A DNA stretch of 52,831 nucleotides. Source: Thioalkalivibrio thiocyanoxidans ARh2. Its GTDB lineage: Bacteria; Pseudomonadota; Gammaproteobacteria; Ectothiorhodospirales; Ectothiorhodospiraceae. The position numbers were made by a program, and so were the translations under genes. Location of the stretch: positions 1 to 52,831 of the forward strand of contig NZ_ARQK01000041.1 in NCBI RefSeq assembly GCF_000385215.1, written 5' to 3'. Under the pieces are notes generated by a model, which was not told the DNA's origin, ran no database searches, and saw only the letters and a list, made by a program, of their open reading frames with translations. This document shows, one piece after another, positions 1 through 7,454 of the stretch (within the stretch, counting starts at the first letter, position 1; each line of letters opens with the position of its first letter).

Positions 1-150
1 GTTTTGAAGACGACGGATAACCATGTAGGGATCGGCGATTACGTCATTCTTGCGGGAGACGGGTGGACCTTCATCAAAATGGTTTACCGCGATGACGTGG
101 TTGGTAGCGATCAGCATTGCTTGACAGCTCGGCGCCCTGATCGGGGTCAT
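1..150 (-). CDS. Possible 5' part of a gene running off the left edge
   Basis: On the minus strand an ATG at 148-150 overlaps the Fic stop codon as ATGA, and the frame stays open to the window edge (about 50 residues, beginning MTPIRAPSCQAMLIATNHVI). The 4-base overlap would suit translational coupling with fic. However, the plus strand is also open from base 1 to the stop at 169-171, so the coding strand cannot be settled from this short piece. No family was recognised. Confidence 0.25.
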   Translation of the reverse strand, partial: MTPIRAPSCQAMLIATNHVIAVNHFDEGPPVSRKNDVIADPYMVIRRLQN

Positions 151-1259
151 GCAAGCGTTTCTGGCAAAGAGTAACTCGTGCTGCGTCCACCGCCCGGGTT
201 CTTCTTCAACGCGCCCCGGCCCACTAGGTCCGCAATATCCCGCTGCGCCGTGTCCTGCGAACACTTGGCCATCCGGGCCCAACGTGAAGAGGTCATCCCA
301 CCTTCGAATCCGTCCAGCAGGCGATTGAGAACCTTGATCTGTCGGGCATTGAGCGGCTCGGTGGCGAACCGCTCCCAGAATTGGGCCTTGAACAGCACGT
401 GCTCGAGTGCATCCTGAGCGCTGTCCAGCGAACGCTGCAGGCAGCCCAGGAACCATTCCAGCCACAGGGTGATGTCCAGGTCCCCCTGTTTCTGAGTCCG
501 CTCCAGAATCGCGTAATAGTCACTGCGTTCCCGAAGGATCTGCCCGGACATGCTGTAGAAACGTTCCGCAGAACCATCCGCTCGTGCCAGCGCCATATCG
601 GCGATCGCCCGCGCGATACGCCCGTTCCCATCCGCGAACGGGTGAATCGTCACGAACCAGAGGTGGGCCAGCCCCGCCACCAATAGCGGATCCAACGGGC
701 CGGGTGCCTTGAACCAGCCGAGGAAGGCGTCGACCTCCCCCGGGATGCGTTCGGCCGGTGGCGCGGAGAAGTGCACCGTCTCCCGGCCAACGGGGCCCGA
801 CACCACATCCATCGGCCCTTGATCGTCATCCCGCCAGCGCGCGACGGGAATCCGCGTCATTCCGCTGCGCCCCGTCGGAAACAGGGCCGCATGCCAGTCG
901 AACAGCCGATCCACCGTCAGCTCACGGTCAAAGGCCTTCGTGGCATCCAGCATCAGTTCGACCATGCCGTCGACATCACGCCCCGAAGCGACCAGTCCAC
1001 CGGCCTCCAGGCCGAGGCGACGTGCCAGGGAAGAGCGCACCTGATCCAGGGGTAGCCGTTCGCCCTCGATCGCGCCGGAGTCCACGATATCCTCCGACAG
1101 CACCCGCAGCGACGCTTCCTCACGTAGCGCGAAACCCAACCCCTGCATCCGCCCGAGCAGCCGACCCTGCTCGCGCGCGGCCGCAGCCAGCATCGGCGCG
1201 ATGTGTTCCGCATCCCACTGCCAGTGGGGCCAACCGGCCAGTTCCCAGATATATCGCAC
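147..1259 (-). CDS. Fic/DOC family protein with DUF4172-like N-terminus and C-terminal winged helix
   Basis: Fic enzymes usually transfer AMP from ATP onto a hydroxyl of a target protein. The core motif HPFADGNGR is intact, with its catalytic His about residue 206 from the GTG start. An inhibitory-helix motif SGAIEG (S-x3-E-G) lies N-terminal to it, which is the class II arrangement; its Glu would block ATP binding. The N-terminus (YIWELAGWPHWQWD) is the DUF4172-type domain typical of HTH-Fic proteins, and the last ~80 residues look like a winged helix, so autoregulation is likely. The open frame extends upstream to 1421. I chose the GTG at 1257-1259 because GGAG (1266-1269) sits 6 nt before it and the family normally starts at this motif. 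The extra upstream residues would be translated through an operator-like palindrome. Part of the presumed island left of the tRNA-Arg scar. Confidence 0.85.
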   Translation of the reverse strand: MRYIWELAGWPHWQWDAEHIAPMLAAAAREQGRLLGRMQGLGFALREEASLRVLSEDIVDSGAIEGERLPLDQVRSSLARRLGLEAGGLVASGRDVDGMVELMLDATKAFDRELTVDRLFDWHAALFPTGRSGMTRIPVARWRDDDQGPMDVVSGPVGRETVHFSAPPAERIPGEVDAFLGWFKAPGPLDPLLVAGLAHLWFVTIHPFADGNGRIARAIADMALARADGSAERFYSMSGQILRERSDYYAILERTQKQGDLDITLWLEWFLGCLQRSLDSAQDALEHVLFKAQFWERFATEPLNARQIKVLNRLLDGFEGGMTSSRWARMAKCSQDTAQRDIADLVGRGALKKNPGGGRSTSYSLPETLA

Positions 1260-1265
1260 ACCATT

Positions 1266-1307
1266 CTCCGCATAATATGCGGAGATTATGCGGATCATTC
1301 TCCGCAT
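1266..1307. promoter_or_regulatory. Palindromic operator-like region of fic
   Basis: CTCCGCAT/ATGCGGAG (1266-1273 and 1277-1284) is a perfect 8-bp inverted repeat with a 3-nt spacer. ATGCGGA/TCCGCAT (1288-1294 and 1301-1307) repeats the same core with a 6-nt spacer. The Fic Shine-Dalgarno lies inside the first palindrome. A palindromic core used twice just before the start of a protein with its own winged helix suggests autorepression. This is inference; no protein-binding data exist. Confidence 0.5.
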
Positions 1308-1430
1308 TTCCAAGCTTAGACGGAGTGCGGCGGATGCCGAGCACATCTGACGCTGTAGGTCTTCTCGGCCGGCCAGAGTAATTGTCGTTAGATTGATGCC
1401 CGCGTCCAATGGGCACTGCACGGCGAGTAA

Positions 1431-2825
1431 TCAGGGCGCAACGAGTGCCAGGCGTCTTTGCAGCTCGAGGGCGTTTTCGGATGCAATCCTGCGAAACGTG
1501 GAACTGATGCGGGTGTCATCCGACACGGTTTGCCAGTACCCGATCGCGGCGTGACAAGTGGTGACCCACGCACCATGTTCACGGGGCAATGGCAGGGCGG
1601 GCTCGAACGTCACGCGCGGCAACTCGCCACCCGGGAGCGGCGCGTAGGCCATCGGGAGCATGTCGTAGACCGGGCACAGGACAAGCCGGCCGCCCTCCGG
1701 TCGAAAGGCGAGATTGCCCAGGTGCATATCGCTGTTGGCAATCAGTCGGCCGAACCAGGTCATGTGACGGATGGCTGCAACCGCCTCCGGCGCCAGCAGA
1801 CGCTTGCCCGCCAGTCCTTGGGCGAGGGTGTCCCATGCCGAAGGCGCATGGCCGAGCAAGGCCGCGTTCACGGTCTCCAGCGTCACCACCGCGCTGCGGC
1901 CGAACAGTCCGTGGCGATCGAAGCGCTCGACCTCCAGGAACGTGCGGCCCTGTTGCTGGAGGATTCGGCTGGGCGGGCTCTGCACGCCGGGCAGCGCCGC
2001 GACCGCCTCCAGAGCCAGATGCTCCGCCACCAGCAGATCGGACCAGCGCTGCACGGTCGCGGAATCATCGTCACCGGAGAATTTCACGATGACGTGCGGA
2101 CTATGACTGCCCTGCAGGTCCCGAAGGGCGGTGAACTTCGGGAACTCACCCGCGGCACTGGAGCCCGCAAGACCCAGCGAGATGGCCTCCTCCGCCGCCT
2201 TCACATACATCCCTTCGATTTCATCCGCCCCGAGAACCGGAGGGAGGTCCAGGCGGGCCTTCTGCCAGCCCTTGAATGCGGCATCACCAACGACCAGGTT
2301 GCCCGGGAGATCGGACCCCACACGACTCAGAACCCAGAGGATATCGTCGTCACTCCAGGCATCTGGATTGGGTGACACCTCGAGCGTGTCTTGCAAGCGA
2401 TGCGCCAGCTGGCGCCCGAGGTAGCCCTGGGGGCGCATATCGTACAAAGGGTATGGCAGACCGGCCCACCATCCTTCGGGGGTCTCGTCGTCATCCTCCA
2501 AAGGCCAATCCGAGCCACCGAAGTCGGCATGGCAGCCCTGTGGCTGGATAGGCGAGAGTTCCGTGAGCTCGTGCGGCTGGCCGGCTTCATCAATCACACG
2601 GATGGGAATGGGCACGAAGTCGCCTCGCAGCGCTCTGCGCAGAGCGTAGCGAGTGCGCCGGGCCCGCCCAGCCGCAAGCACGGGCTCGGTCGTCTCCTGC
2701 AGCAGGCGGTGAAGGGTGGGAACCGACAGCCCCAGTTCGCGGGCAAGATCGGCTGCACGTGCCGGGGCGAGTCTGGCAAGCGCCAAGCCGAGCCGCTGAT
2801 GCGCTGCCTCTCGCTTGCTCCTCAT
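1431..2825 (-). CDS. yjjJ: HipA-like Ser/Thr kinase toxin with N-terminal HTH (YjjJ/HipH type)
   Basis: This is a 464-residue HipA-fold kinase. Residues ~20-60 form a helix-turn-helix (ARAADLARELGLSVPTLHRL). GSSAAGEFPKF at 221-231 matches the HipA ATP-loop, Lys248 (VIVKFS) the phosphate-binding lysine, NSDMHLGN at 364-371 the catalytic loop, and VYDM at 386-389 carries the metal-binding Asp388. All catalytic positions look intact. Canonical HipA needs a separate HipB antitoxin. YjjJ/HipH-type proteins carry their own DNA-binding domain, and no hipB-like gene is adjacent here, which fits. HipA kinases phosphorylate tRNA synthetases, but the target of this subtype should not be assumed. It lies 9 bases upstream of the longest possible fic frame and is co-directional, so a defence or persistence module with fic is possible. 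Confidence 0.85.
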   Translation of the reverse strand: MRSKREAAHQRLGLALARLAPARAADLARELGLSVPTLHRLLQETTEPVLAAGRARRTRYALRRALRGDFVPIPIRVIDEAGQPHELTELSPIQPQGCHADFGGSDWPLEDDDETPEGWWAGLPYPLYDMRPQGYLGRQLAHRLQDTLEVSPNPDAWSDDDILWVLSRVGSDLPGNLVVGDAAFKGWQKARLDLPPVLGADEIEGMYVKAAEEAISLGLAGSSAAGEFPKFTALRDLQGSHSPHVIVKFSGDDDSATVQRWSDLLVAEHLALEAVAALPGVQSPPSRILQQQGRTFLEVERFDRHGLFGRSAVVTLETVNAALLGHAPSAWDTLAQGLAGKRLLAPEAVAAIRHMTWFGRLIANSDMHLGNLAFRPEGGRLVLCPVYDMLPMAYAPLPGGELPRVTFEPALPLPREHGAWVTTCHAAIGYWQTVSDDTRISSTFRRIASENALELQRRLALVAP

Positions 2826-3046
2826 CCGAACCTGCCTATTGAAATGATTATTGAGAAGATACTACCTCATTAACGGTTTGATATATAACCCTTCAATTTC
2901 TCTCCCAAGCATTTAGTGAAACGATCCTATGGACGAACCAGATCCTGGGCGGGACAGGTCTCGGCTCGCCCAGTTTGTGACCGGATTTGTGACAAAAATG
3001 GGGCGATACAATCTCGGGACTCAAGACTCGATGCCGGAAACGCACC
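2826..3046. promoter_or_regulatory. AT-rich divergent intergenic region
   Basis: The stretch next to the HipA-like gene is far more AT-rich than its surroundings and carries the direct repeat TATTGA-N6-TATTGA (about 2836-2853), a plausible operator or promoter for that gene. Nearer the SprT-like gene is a direct repeat of TTTGTGAC and a TACAAT -10-like hexamer (about 3007). These are visual matches only. Confidence 0.35.
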
Positions 3047-3765
3047 ATGACCGACTCCCCCACCCTGTCGATGTACTCCGCCCTGCACCGGGCCTTCGAT
3101 CATTTCAACGAACGGCTGTTCGACAACGAATTGCCGCCCTGCCTGATCACGCTGCGCAGTTACCGCCGGCAACGCGGCTACCACCACGCCGAACGCTTTA
3201 TCACCTCGGATGGCGCGATCATCCACGAGCTGGGTGTTCATCCGGGGTACTTCACCCTGAATCCGCTGGAGGTCGCACTCTCCACGCTGGTACACGAGAT
3301 GGTGCCTCACTGGCAGGAATGCATTGGCCGACCGAGCCGCTCGAACCACCACAACCGGGAGTGGGTCGGCAAGATGGAAGCGATCGGTCTGGTGCCGAGC
3401 GATACCGGCCTGCCGGAGGGCAAACAGACCGGCCGCCGGGTCACGCACTATATCTGGCCCGACGGGCCCTTCGCCCGAGCCTGCTCGGACCTGCTGGCCA
3501 CCGGGTTCGAACTGCCCTGGTTCGACCGGCATGCCCCACCGATCCGGAATCGCTTGCCCAAGTGCAGGAGATGCTAGCCCACCAGGGTCTGGCCGTCGCC
3601 AGCGCCCCCGCGCCGGCCGAGACGATCGCGATGCCCGACGATGCCGAAAAACCGGCGGTGTTTGCGCCACCCGCACCGCGCCCGGATCGCCGTGTGCGCA
3701 TGAACTGCCCGACCTGCGAGGCGCGCGTCTGGGCGGGACCGGAAACCGAAGTCGTCTGTGGATAG
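3047..3765 (+). pseudogene. SprT-like zinc metalloprotease, frameshifted and active-site altered
   Basis: The first part (3047 to ~3540) reads as a SprT-like domain: RAFDHFNERLFDNELPPC, then LSTLVHEMVPHWQE, then HNREWVGKM. Near 3540 the frame changes. The continuation (TDPESLAQVQEMLAHQGL and onward) is in another frame up to the stop at 3763-3765, while the original frame ends at 3577 after a nonsense tail. The expected metal motif is H-E-M-V-H-x-W-Q; here it is HEMVPHWQ, so the second zinc-binding His is Pro and a His sits one place later. The C-terminal zinc-ribbon part has CPTC but stops at VVCG, before the last expected Cys. Frameshift, lost ligand and truncation together indicate decay. 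A sequencing error could explain the frameshift but not the HEMVPH change. Confidence 0.75.
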
Positions 3766-4087
3766 CGCATGGAGCCCATGAGGCCTCTCTGGGTGACCTC
3801 ACCAAGGCCAAACCGACACGCGGACATGCCGAAGTGACCCTGACGCATCCCGCAAGCATCAGGCGTGAGCCAGAAGGTCAATCTGAGGCCGAATTCCTGT
3901 GCCACCTTCCGTGACAACCCAACCCCAATCTCTACCTGTGTGTGACACATCTGAGCGATATGGATCGGTCTTTATCGTCATTCCCACCATGACGTTTTTT
4001 GCTTTTACTCCAGATGGTTGGGGAGTTTGTGCTACGTTTTATATCGCCTTACAACTCTCTTAGCCGATCTTGATTACGTAGGCTTAT

Positions 4088-4137
4088 TCTGGCTACGAAC
4101 CAGGTGGTCGGAGGTTCGAATCCTTCCGGGCGCGCCA
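4088..4137 (+). tRNA. 3' fragment of tRNA-Arg(ACG), attachment-site scar
   Basis: The anticodon stem TCTGG/CCAGG (4088-4092 and 4100-4104) encloses loop CTACGAA with anticodon ACG at 4095-4097. A variable loop, T-stem GGAGG/CCTTC around TTCGAAT and the 3' acceptor strand CGGGCGC-G-CCA (ending 4137) follow. The matching 5' acceptor strand and D-arm are absent upstream, where the DNA is AT-rich. The piece is therefore the 3' half only. Integrases of islands and prophages commonly recombine at tRNA 3' ends and leave such a copy. It marks the likely right end of an island covering 1-4087; the intact gene should lie left of the window. Confidence 0.7.
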
Positions 4138-4420
4138 TATTCCCGAGAGAGGGCAGCCATTTCGGGCTGCCCTTTTTCATTTGTCCGATCTCAAAGGATT
4201 CGAACCTCCGATAAATTCGTTGGTTCGATCCCGAGCGCAGCGAGGAACGTGTCGGCCACGGGCCGACACCCGGAAGGCCCAGGCGCGCAGCGCCGCCGCT
4301 ATCCTTCCGGGCGCGCCATATTCCCGAGAAAGGGCCCCCACGTCGGGCGGCCCCTTTATCATTTGTCCGCTCTCAAAGGATTCGAAGCGCCGGACAGACA
4401 CGTTGGTTCGATCGACCCGG
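4121..4420. repeat. 181-bp-spaced imperfect repeat of the tRNA 3' end and its downstream flank
   Basis: TCCTTCCGGGCGCGCCA at 4121-4137 recurs at 4302-4318. The flanks correspond as well (ATATTCCCGAGA, a GGGC hairpin region, ATTTGTCCG, TCTCAAAGGATTCGAA, GTTGGTTCGATC). The second copy has drifted: its hairpin is imperfect. Positions 4194-4211 are an inverted 18-bp copy of the T-arm at 4108-4125. Repeated integration/excision or replication slippage at the tRNA site would explain this. Confidence 0.65.
4151..4177 (+). terminator. Rho-independent terminator after the tRNA fragment
   Basis: GGGCAGCC/GGCTGCCC (4151-4158 and 4165-4172) is followed by TTTTT. It lies 13 nt downstream of the tRNA CCA end, as expected for the native tRNA-Arg terminator. 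Confidence 0.8.
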
Positions 4421-4432
4421 AAACCGCCTCTC

Positions 4433-4879
4433 ATGTATCAGATCACCAGCCCCGCTCCCGACGCCTCCCCCGGCCTCCGTCCCTGCTGGATGGATGCGCT
4501 GATCACACCTAAAGCCTCCACCCGCCTGCGGCACATCGCCCTGGGCCTGGTCCTGGCGATCGCCCTGCTGGCCGCGGAGTTTGAAGCCGCGGCGGCGGGC
4601 TGGATCCTTCTCGGCCTGCTGGGCTCGGTCACCGTGCTGGCCCTGTCGGTCGATCCGCGCTGGCTGTATCGCATGGCCTATCCGGGCGTGGTCGTACTGG
4701 CGGTGGCCGTCGCCGTACCCGCTGGATATGCCGCCTATATCCTGGGCCTGGCGGAGACCGTCGCCCCCGCGATCGCGTTCGCCCTGATCGCCCTGGCCGC
4801 CACGCTGCTCGGCCCCGAAGAAGGCAGCCGCTGGCTGGAGCGTCGCAGCCGCGACGAGGACCGCCTGCGCCGCGGTTGA
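4433..4879 (+). CDS. Small hypothetical membrane protein
   Basis: The protein has 148 residues from the ATG at 4433 (or 129 from the ATG at 4490). About four hydrophobic segments follow a polar N-terminus (HIALGLVLAIALLAAEFEAA, WILLGLLGSVTVLALSV, MAYPGVVVLAVAVAVPAGYA, TVAPAIAFALIALAATLL). It ends in a charged tail (EEGSRWLERRSRDEDRLRRG). No family was recognised and no function can be assigned. The open frame extends upstream to 4181, but that part is the repeated tRNA-derived DNA, so I do not count it as coding. It is the first gene outside the presumed island. Confidence 0.6.
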   Translation: MYQITSPAPDASPGLRPCWMDALITPKASTRLRHIALGLVLAIALLAAEFEAAAAGWILLGLLGSVTVLALSVDPRWLYRMAYPGVVVLAVAVAVPAGYAAYILGLAETVAPAIAFALIALAATLLGPEEGSRWLERRSRDEDRLRRG

Positions 4880-4999
4880 GACAACCGCCACCGCCCACCC
4901 GGGCGTCCTCGTGCACACCATCCCTGCGCGGCAGCCGGCCACTTGCGGCCAACCTCCTGTGAACTTAGCGTGTCGGCATCACCCGACACGGAATTCGCC

Positions 5000-5320
5000 A
5001 TGCGCCAGATGTCCCCCCGGGAATTGCAGGACCACCTCGCCGAGGCGGATCAGCCGCCGGTCCTGCTGGATGTACGCGAGCCCTGGGAGTACCAGCGCTG
5101 CCGCATCGACGGCTCGAAGCTGATCCCGATGGGCGAGATTCCGGCGGCATACCAGGAGCTGAACCCGGACGACGAGATCGTGGTGATCTGTCACCACGGG
5201 GTGCGCAGCCAGCAGGTGTGCTGGTTCCTGAACCGCGCCGGGTTCAGCAAGGTGATCAACCTGGCCGGCGGCATCGACGCCTGGGCGCGGGACGTCGACC
5301 CCCACATGGCGACCTACTGA
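5000..5320 (+). CDS. Rhodanese-like single-domain sulfurtransferase
   Basis: The 106-residue rhodanese domain fills the protein. The CDC25/rhodanese signatures are LLDVREPWEYQRCRI and the active-site loop CHHGVRS, with the catalytic Cys in the six-residue loop typical of thiosulfate-type sulfurtransferases (GlpE/PspE size). LAGGIDAWARDVDP closes the domain. There is no signal peptide, so it is cytoplasmic. It would carry sulfane sulfur as a Cys persulfide. The acceptor is unknown. The gene lies 8 nt before a glycosyltransferase start, so the two are probably co-transcribed without an obvious functional link. Confidence 0.85.
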   Translation: MRQMSPRELQDHLAEADQPPVLLDVREPWEYQRCRIDGSKLIPMGEIPAAYQELNPDDEIVVICHHGVRSQQVCWFLNRAGFSKVINLAGGIDAWARDVDPHMATY

Positions 5321-5328
5321 TCTCTCCT

Positions 5329-6057
5329 GTGCGCGGGCTCCCGGCCCTGTCGGTGATCGTCCCGGCCTGGAACGAGGCGCAGTGGCTGCCGCAAACCCTG
5401 GCGGCCCTGCAGCAGGCCCTCGCCAATGCGGACCGTCAGACCGAGATCATCGTCGTCGACAATGCCTCCACGGATTCCACCCCGCAGATTGCCCAGCAGG
5501 CCGGTTGCCGGGTCGTGTTCGAGCCGACGCGGCAGATCAGCCGCGCCCGCAACGCGGGTGCCCGGGCGGCCTGCGGCGACTACCTGCTGTTCGTCGATGC
5601 CGACACCTGGCCCGACGCCGATCTGATCCGCACGACACTCCAGGCACTGGACAGCGGCGAGGTCTGCGGCGGCGGAGCCCGGGTCGCGTTCGATCACCTG
5701 ACCCATCGCATCTACCGCTGGGGCGCGGCGGCCTGGAACGCCCTGTCGGCACGGCTGGGACTTGCCGCCGGCTGTTACGTCTTCTGCACCCGCGAGGCCT
5801 TCGAGGCGATCGGCGGCTTCAGTGAACGGGTCTATGCAGGCGAGGAAGTGTTCCTGTCGCGCGCGATGGCGCGCTGGGGCCACCAGCACGGGCAGCGGTT
5901 CCAGATGCTGGAGACCCCCGTGATGACCTCGGGACGCAAGGCGGACTGGTTCAGCCCCGCGCACCACATCCTGGTGGTCCTGCAGGCCCTGCTGCTGCCC
6001 TGGAGCCTGCGCTCCCGCCGGCTGGCCTGGTTCTGGTACACCCGACCCAGGGACTGA
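5329..6057 (+). CDS. Family 2 glycosyltransferase
   Basis: A GT-A fold transferase of ~242 residues. LSVIVPAWNEAQWLPQTLAAL begins the nucleotide-sugar fold (read as two stretches), VVDNASTDST is the sugar-nucleotide segment and FVDADTW the metal-binding DxD. EAIGGFSERVYAGEEVFLSR is the acceptor-side ED region. The C-terminus (HILVVLQALLLPW) is hydrophobic, so it probably sits at the membrane. I chose GTG 5329, 8 nt after the rhodanese stop, because no in-frame ATG is near and the domain starts within seven residues. The donor and acceptor cannot be read from sequence. Confidence 0.8.
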   Translation: MRGLPALSVIVPAWNEAQWLPQTLAALQQALANADRQTEIIVVDNASTDSTPQIAQQAGCRVVFEPTRQISRARNAGARAACGDYLLFVDADTWPDADLIRTTLQALDSGEVCGGGARVAFDHLTHRIYRWGAAAWNALSARLGLAAGCYVFCTREAFEAIGGFSERVYAGEEVFLSRAMARWGHQHGQRFQMLETPVMTSGRKADWFSPAHHILVVLQALLLPWSLRSRRLAWFWYTRPRD

Positions 6058-6081
6058 CCGCCCGGTCGACCACGCCAGCGT

Positions 6082-6116
6082 CATCCGCGTGCCGTAGGGG
6101 CGCCCGCACGCGGATG
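6082..6116. terminator. Hairpin after the glycosyltransferase
   Basis: CATCCGCGTGC (6082-6092) and GCACGCGGATG (6106-6116) form a perfect 11-bp stem. No U-tract follows, so it is either a Rho-dependent stop/3'-end stabiliser or a REP-like palindrome. Confidence 0.45.
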
Positions 6117-6180
6117 CCCGATATGGAGCCACACCCTGCCGAGACTCGGTTGCAAGTCTCCACTTGGCGTCTGGCTCCGG

Positions 6181-6186
6181 TATACT
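6181..6186 (+). promoter_or_regulatory. Candidate -10 element of dapC
   Basis: TATACT lies 43 bases before the dapC ATG. No good -35 hexamer is seen 16-18 nt upstream, so this is only a -10 match. Confidence 0.35.
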
Positions 6187-6228
6187 GCGCGGTCTTTCGT
6201 TTCCCTCGAACACGACACCCGAGCCGCC

Positions 6229-7434
6229 ATGAACCCGCGCCTGGACCGGCTACAGCCCTACCCGTTCGAACGCCTGCGCCGGCTGTTCGCGGATCTGCAA
6301 CAACCCGCCGACCGGGAGCCGATCGCCCTGTCGATCGGCGAGCCGCGTCATGCGCTGCCGGGGTTTGTCGAACCGGTGCTGCGCGACGCGATCCAGGGTT
6401 ATAACCACTACCCCACCACCCGCGGCGAGCCCGCGCTGCGCGAGACCATCGCCGCATGGCTGCAGCGCCGCTTCCAGCTGGATGGCGTGGACGCCAACCG
6501 GCAGGTCCTGCCCGTCAGCGGTACCCGCGAGGCCCTGTTCGCGATCGCCCAGGCCGTCGTCGCAGAGAAGCCCGGGGCACGCGTGCTGATGCCGAACCCC
6601 TTCTATCAGATCTACGAAGGCGCGGCCCTGCTGGCCGGGGCTGAGCCGGCCTTCTACGACCTGGCGGCGGAGAACGGCTATCTACCCGATTTCTCCGCGG
6701 TCGATGCAGCGACCTGGGATGCGGTGCAACTGGTCTATATCTGCAACCCGGGCAACCCGGCCGGTGCCTGCATGTCCGAGTCGGCGATGCAGGAGCTGAT
6801 CGGCCTCGCCGACCGGCACGACTTCGTGATTGCGGCGGACGAGTGCTACTCCGAGATCTACCACCCGGATGCCGAACCCCCGGCCGGGCTGCTCGGCGCG
6901 GCGGCGCGCATGGGCCGTACCGGCTTCGAGCGCTGTATCGTGTTCCACAGCCTGTCCAAGCGCTCCAATTTGCCGGGGCTGCGCTCGGGGTTCGTCGCCG
7001 GCGATGCCGCGCTGCTCGACCGCTTCGCGCTGTACCGCACCTATCACGGCTGCACCCTGCCACCGCCCACGCAGGCGGTCAGTCGCGCGGCCTGGGCGGA
7101 CGAGGCCCATGTCGCCGATAATCGCGCGCTGTACGCCGAAAAATTCGCCGCCGTGGTGCCGATCCTGCAGGAGGTCCTGGACGTAGAGCCGCCCGCCGCG
7201 GGCTTCTACCTCTGGCCGCGCGTACCGGATGGCGACGACGAGGCCTTCGCCCGCCGCCTGTATGCCGAAGCCGGCGTCACGGTGCTGGCCGGACGCTACC
7301 TCTCCCGCAGCGATCCCGAGACCGGGCACAATCCCGGGGCCGGACACGTGCGCATGGCGCTGGTCGCCGAACCGGCGGCCTGCATCGAAGCGGCCCACCG
7401 CATCGCTGCTCTATATCAAGAAACAATTTTTTAA
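6229..7434 (+). CDS. dapC: Succinyldiaminopimelate transaminase
   Basis: A 401-residue fold-type I PLP aminotransferase. It transfers the amino group of glutamate to N-succinyl-2-amino-6-ketopimelate in the succinylase branch of meso-diaminopimelate/lysine synthesis. Visible features are IGEPRH near the N-terminus, the substrate/PLP stretch YNHYPTTRGEPALR, VYICNPGNPAGACMS, the Asp of AADECYSEIY, and the PLP-lysine context FHSLSKRSNLPGLRSG. A C-terminal GHVRMALV carries the carboxylate-binding Arg. Placement 20 nt before dapD strongly supports DapC over other class I aminotransferases. Confidence 0.92.
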   Translation: MNPRLDRLQPYPFERLRRLFADLQQPADREPIALSIGEPRHALPGFVEPVLRDAIQGYNHYPTTRGEPALRETIAAWLQRRFQLDGVDANRQVLPVSGTREALFAIAQAVVAEKPGARVLMPNPFYQIYEGAALLAGAEPAFYDLAAENGYLPDFSAVDAATWDAVQLVYICNPGNPAGACMSESAMQELIGLADRHDFVIAADECYSEIYHPDAEPPAGLLGAAARMGRTGFERCIVFHSLSKRSNLPGLRSGFVAGDAALLDRFALYRTYHGCTLPPPTQAVSRAAWADEAHVADNRALYAEKFAAVVPILQEVLDVEPPAAGFYLWPRVPDGDDEAFARRLYAEAGVTVLAGRYLSRSDPETGHNPGAGHVRMALVAEPAACIEAAHRIAALYQETIF

Positions 7435-7454
7435 ACACTTAAAAGGACTGTTTC

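Noticed and set aside
4018-4140. A complete tRNA gene ending at 4137
   Set aside because: No sequence complementary to the 3' acceptor strand and no D-arm exists in the 60 bases upstream of the anticodon arm.
4181-4432. N-terminal extension of the membrane protein at 4433
   Set aside because: The extension is encoded by the tRNA-derived repeat DNA and has no protein-like character.
6149-6186. Full sigma-70 promoter for dapC using TTGCAA as -35
   Set aside because: Spacing to TATACT is about 25 nt, too long; only the -10 was kept.
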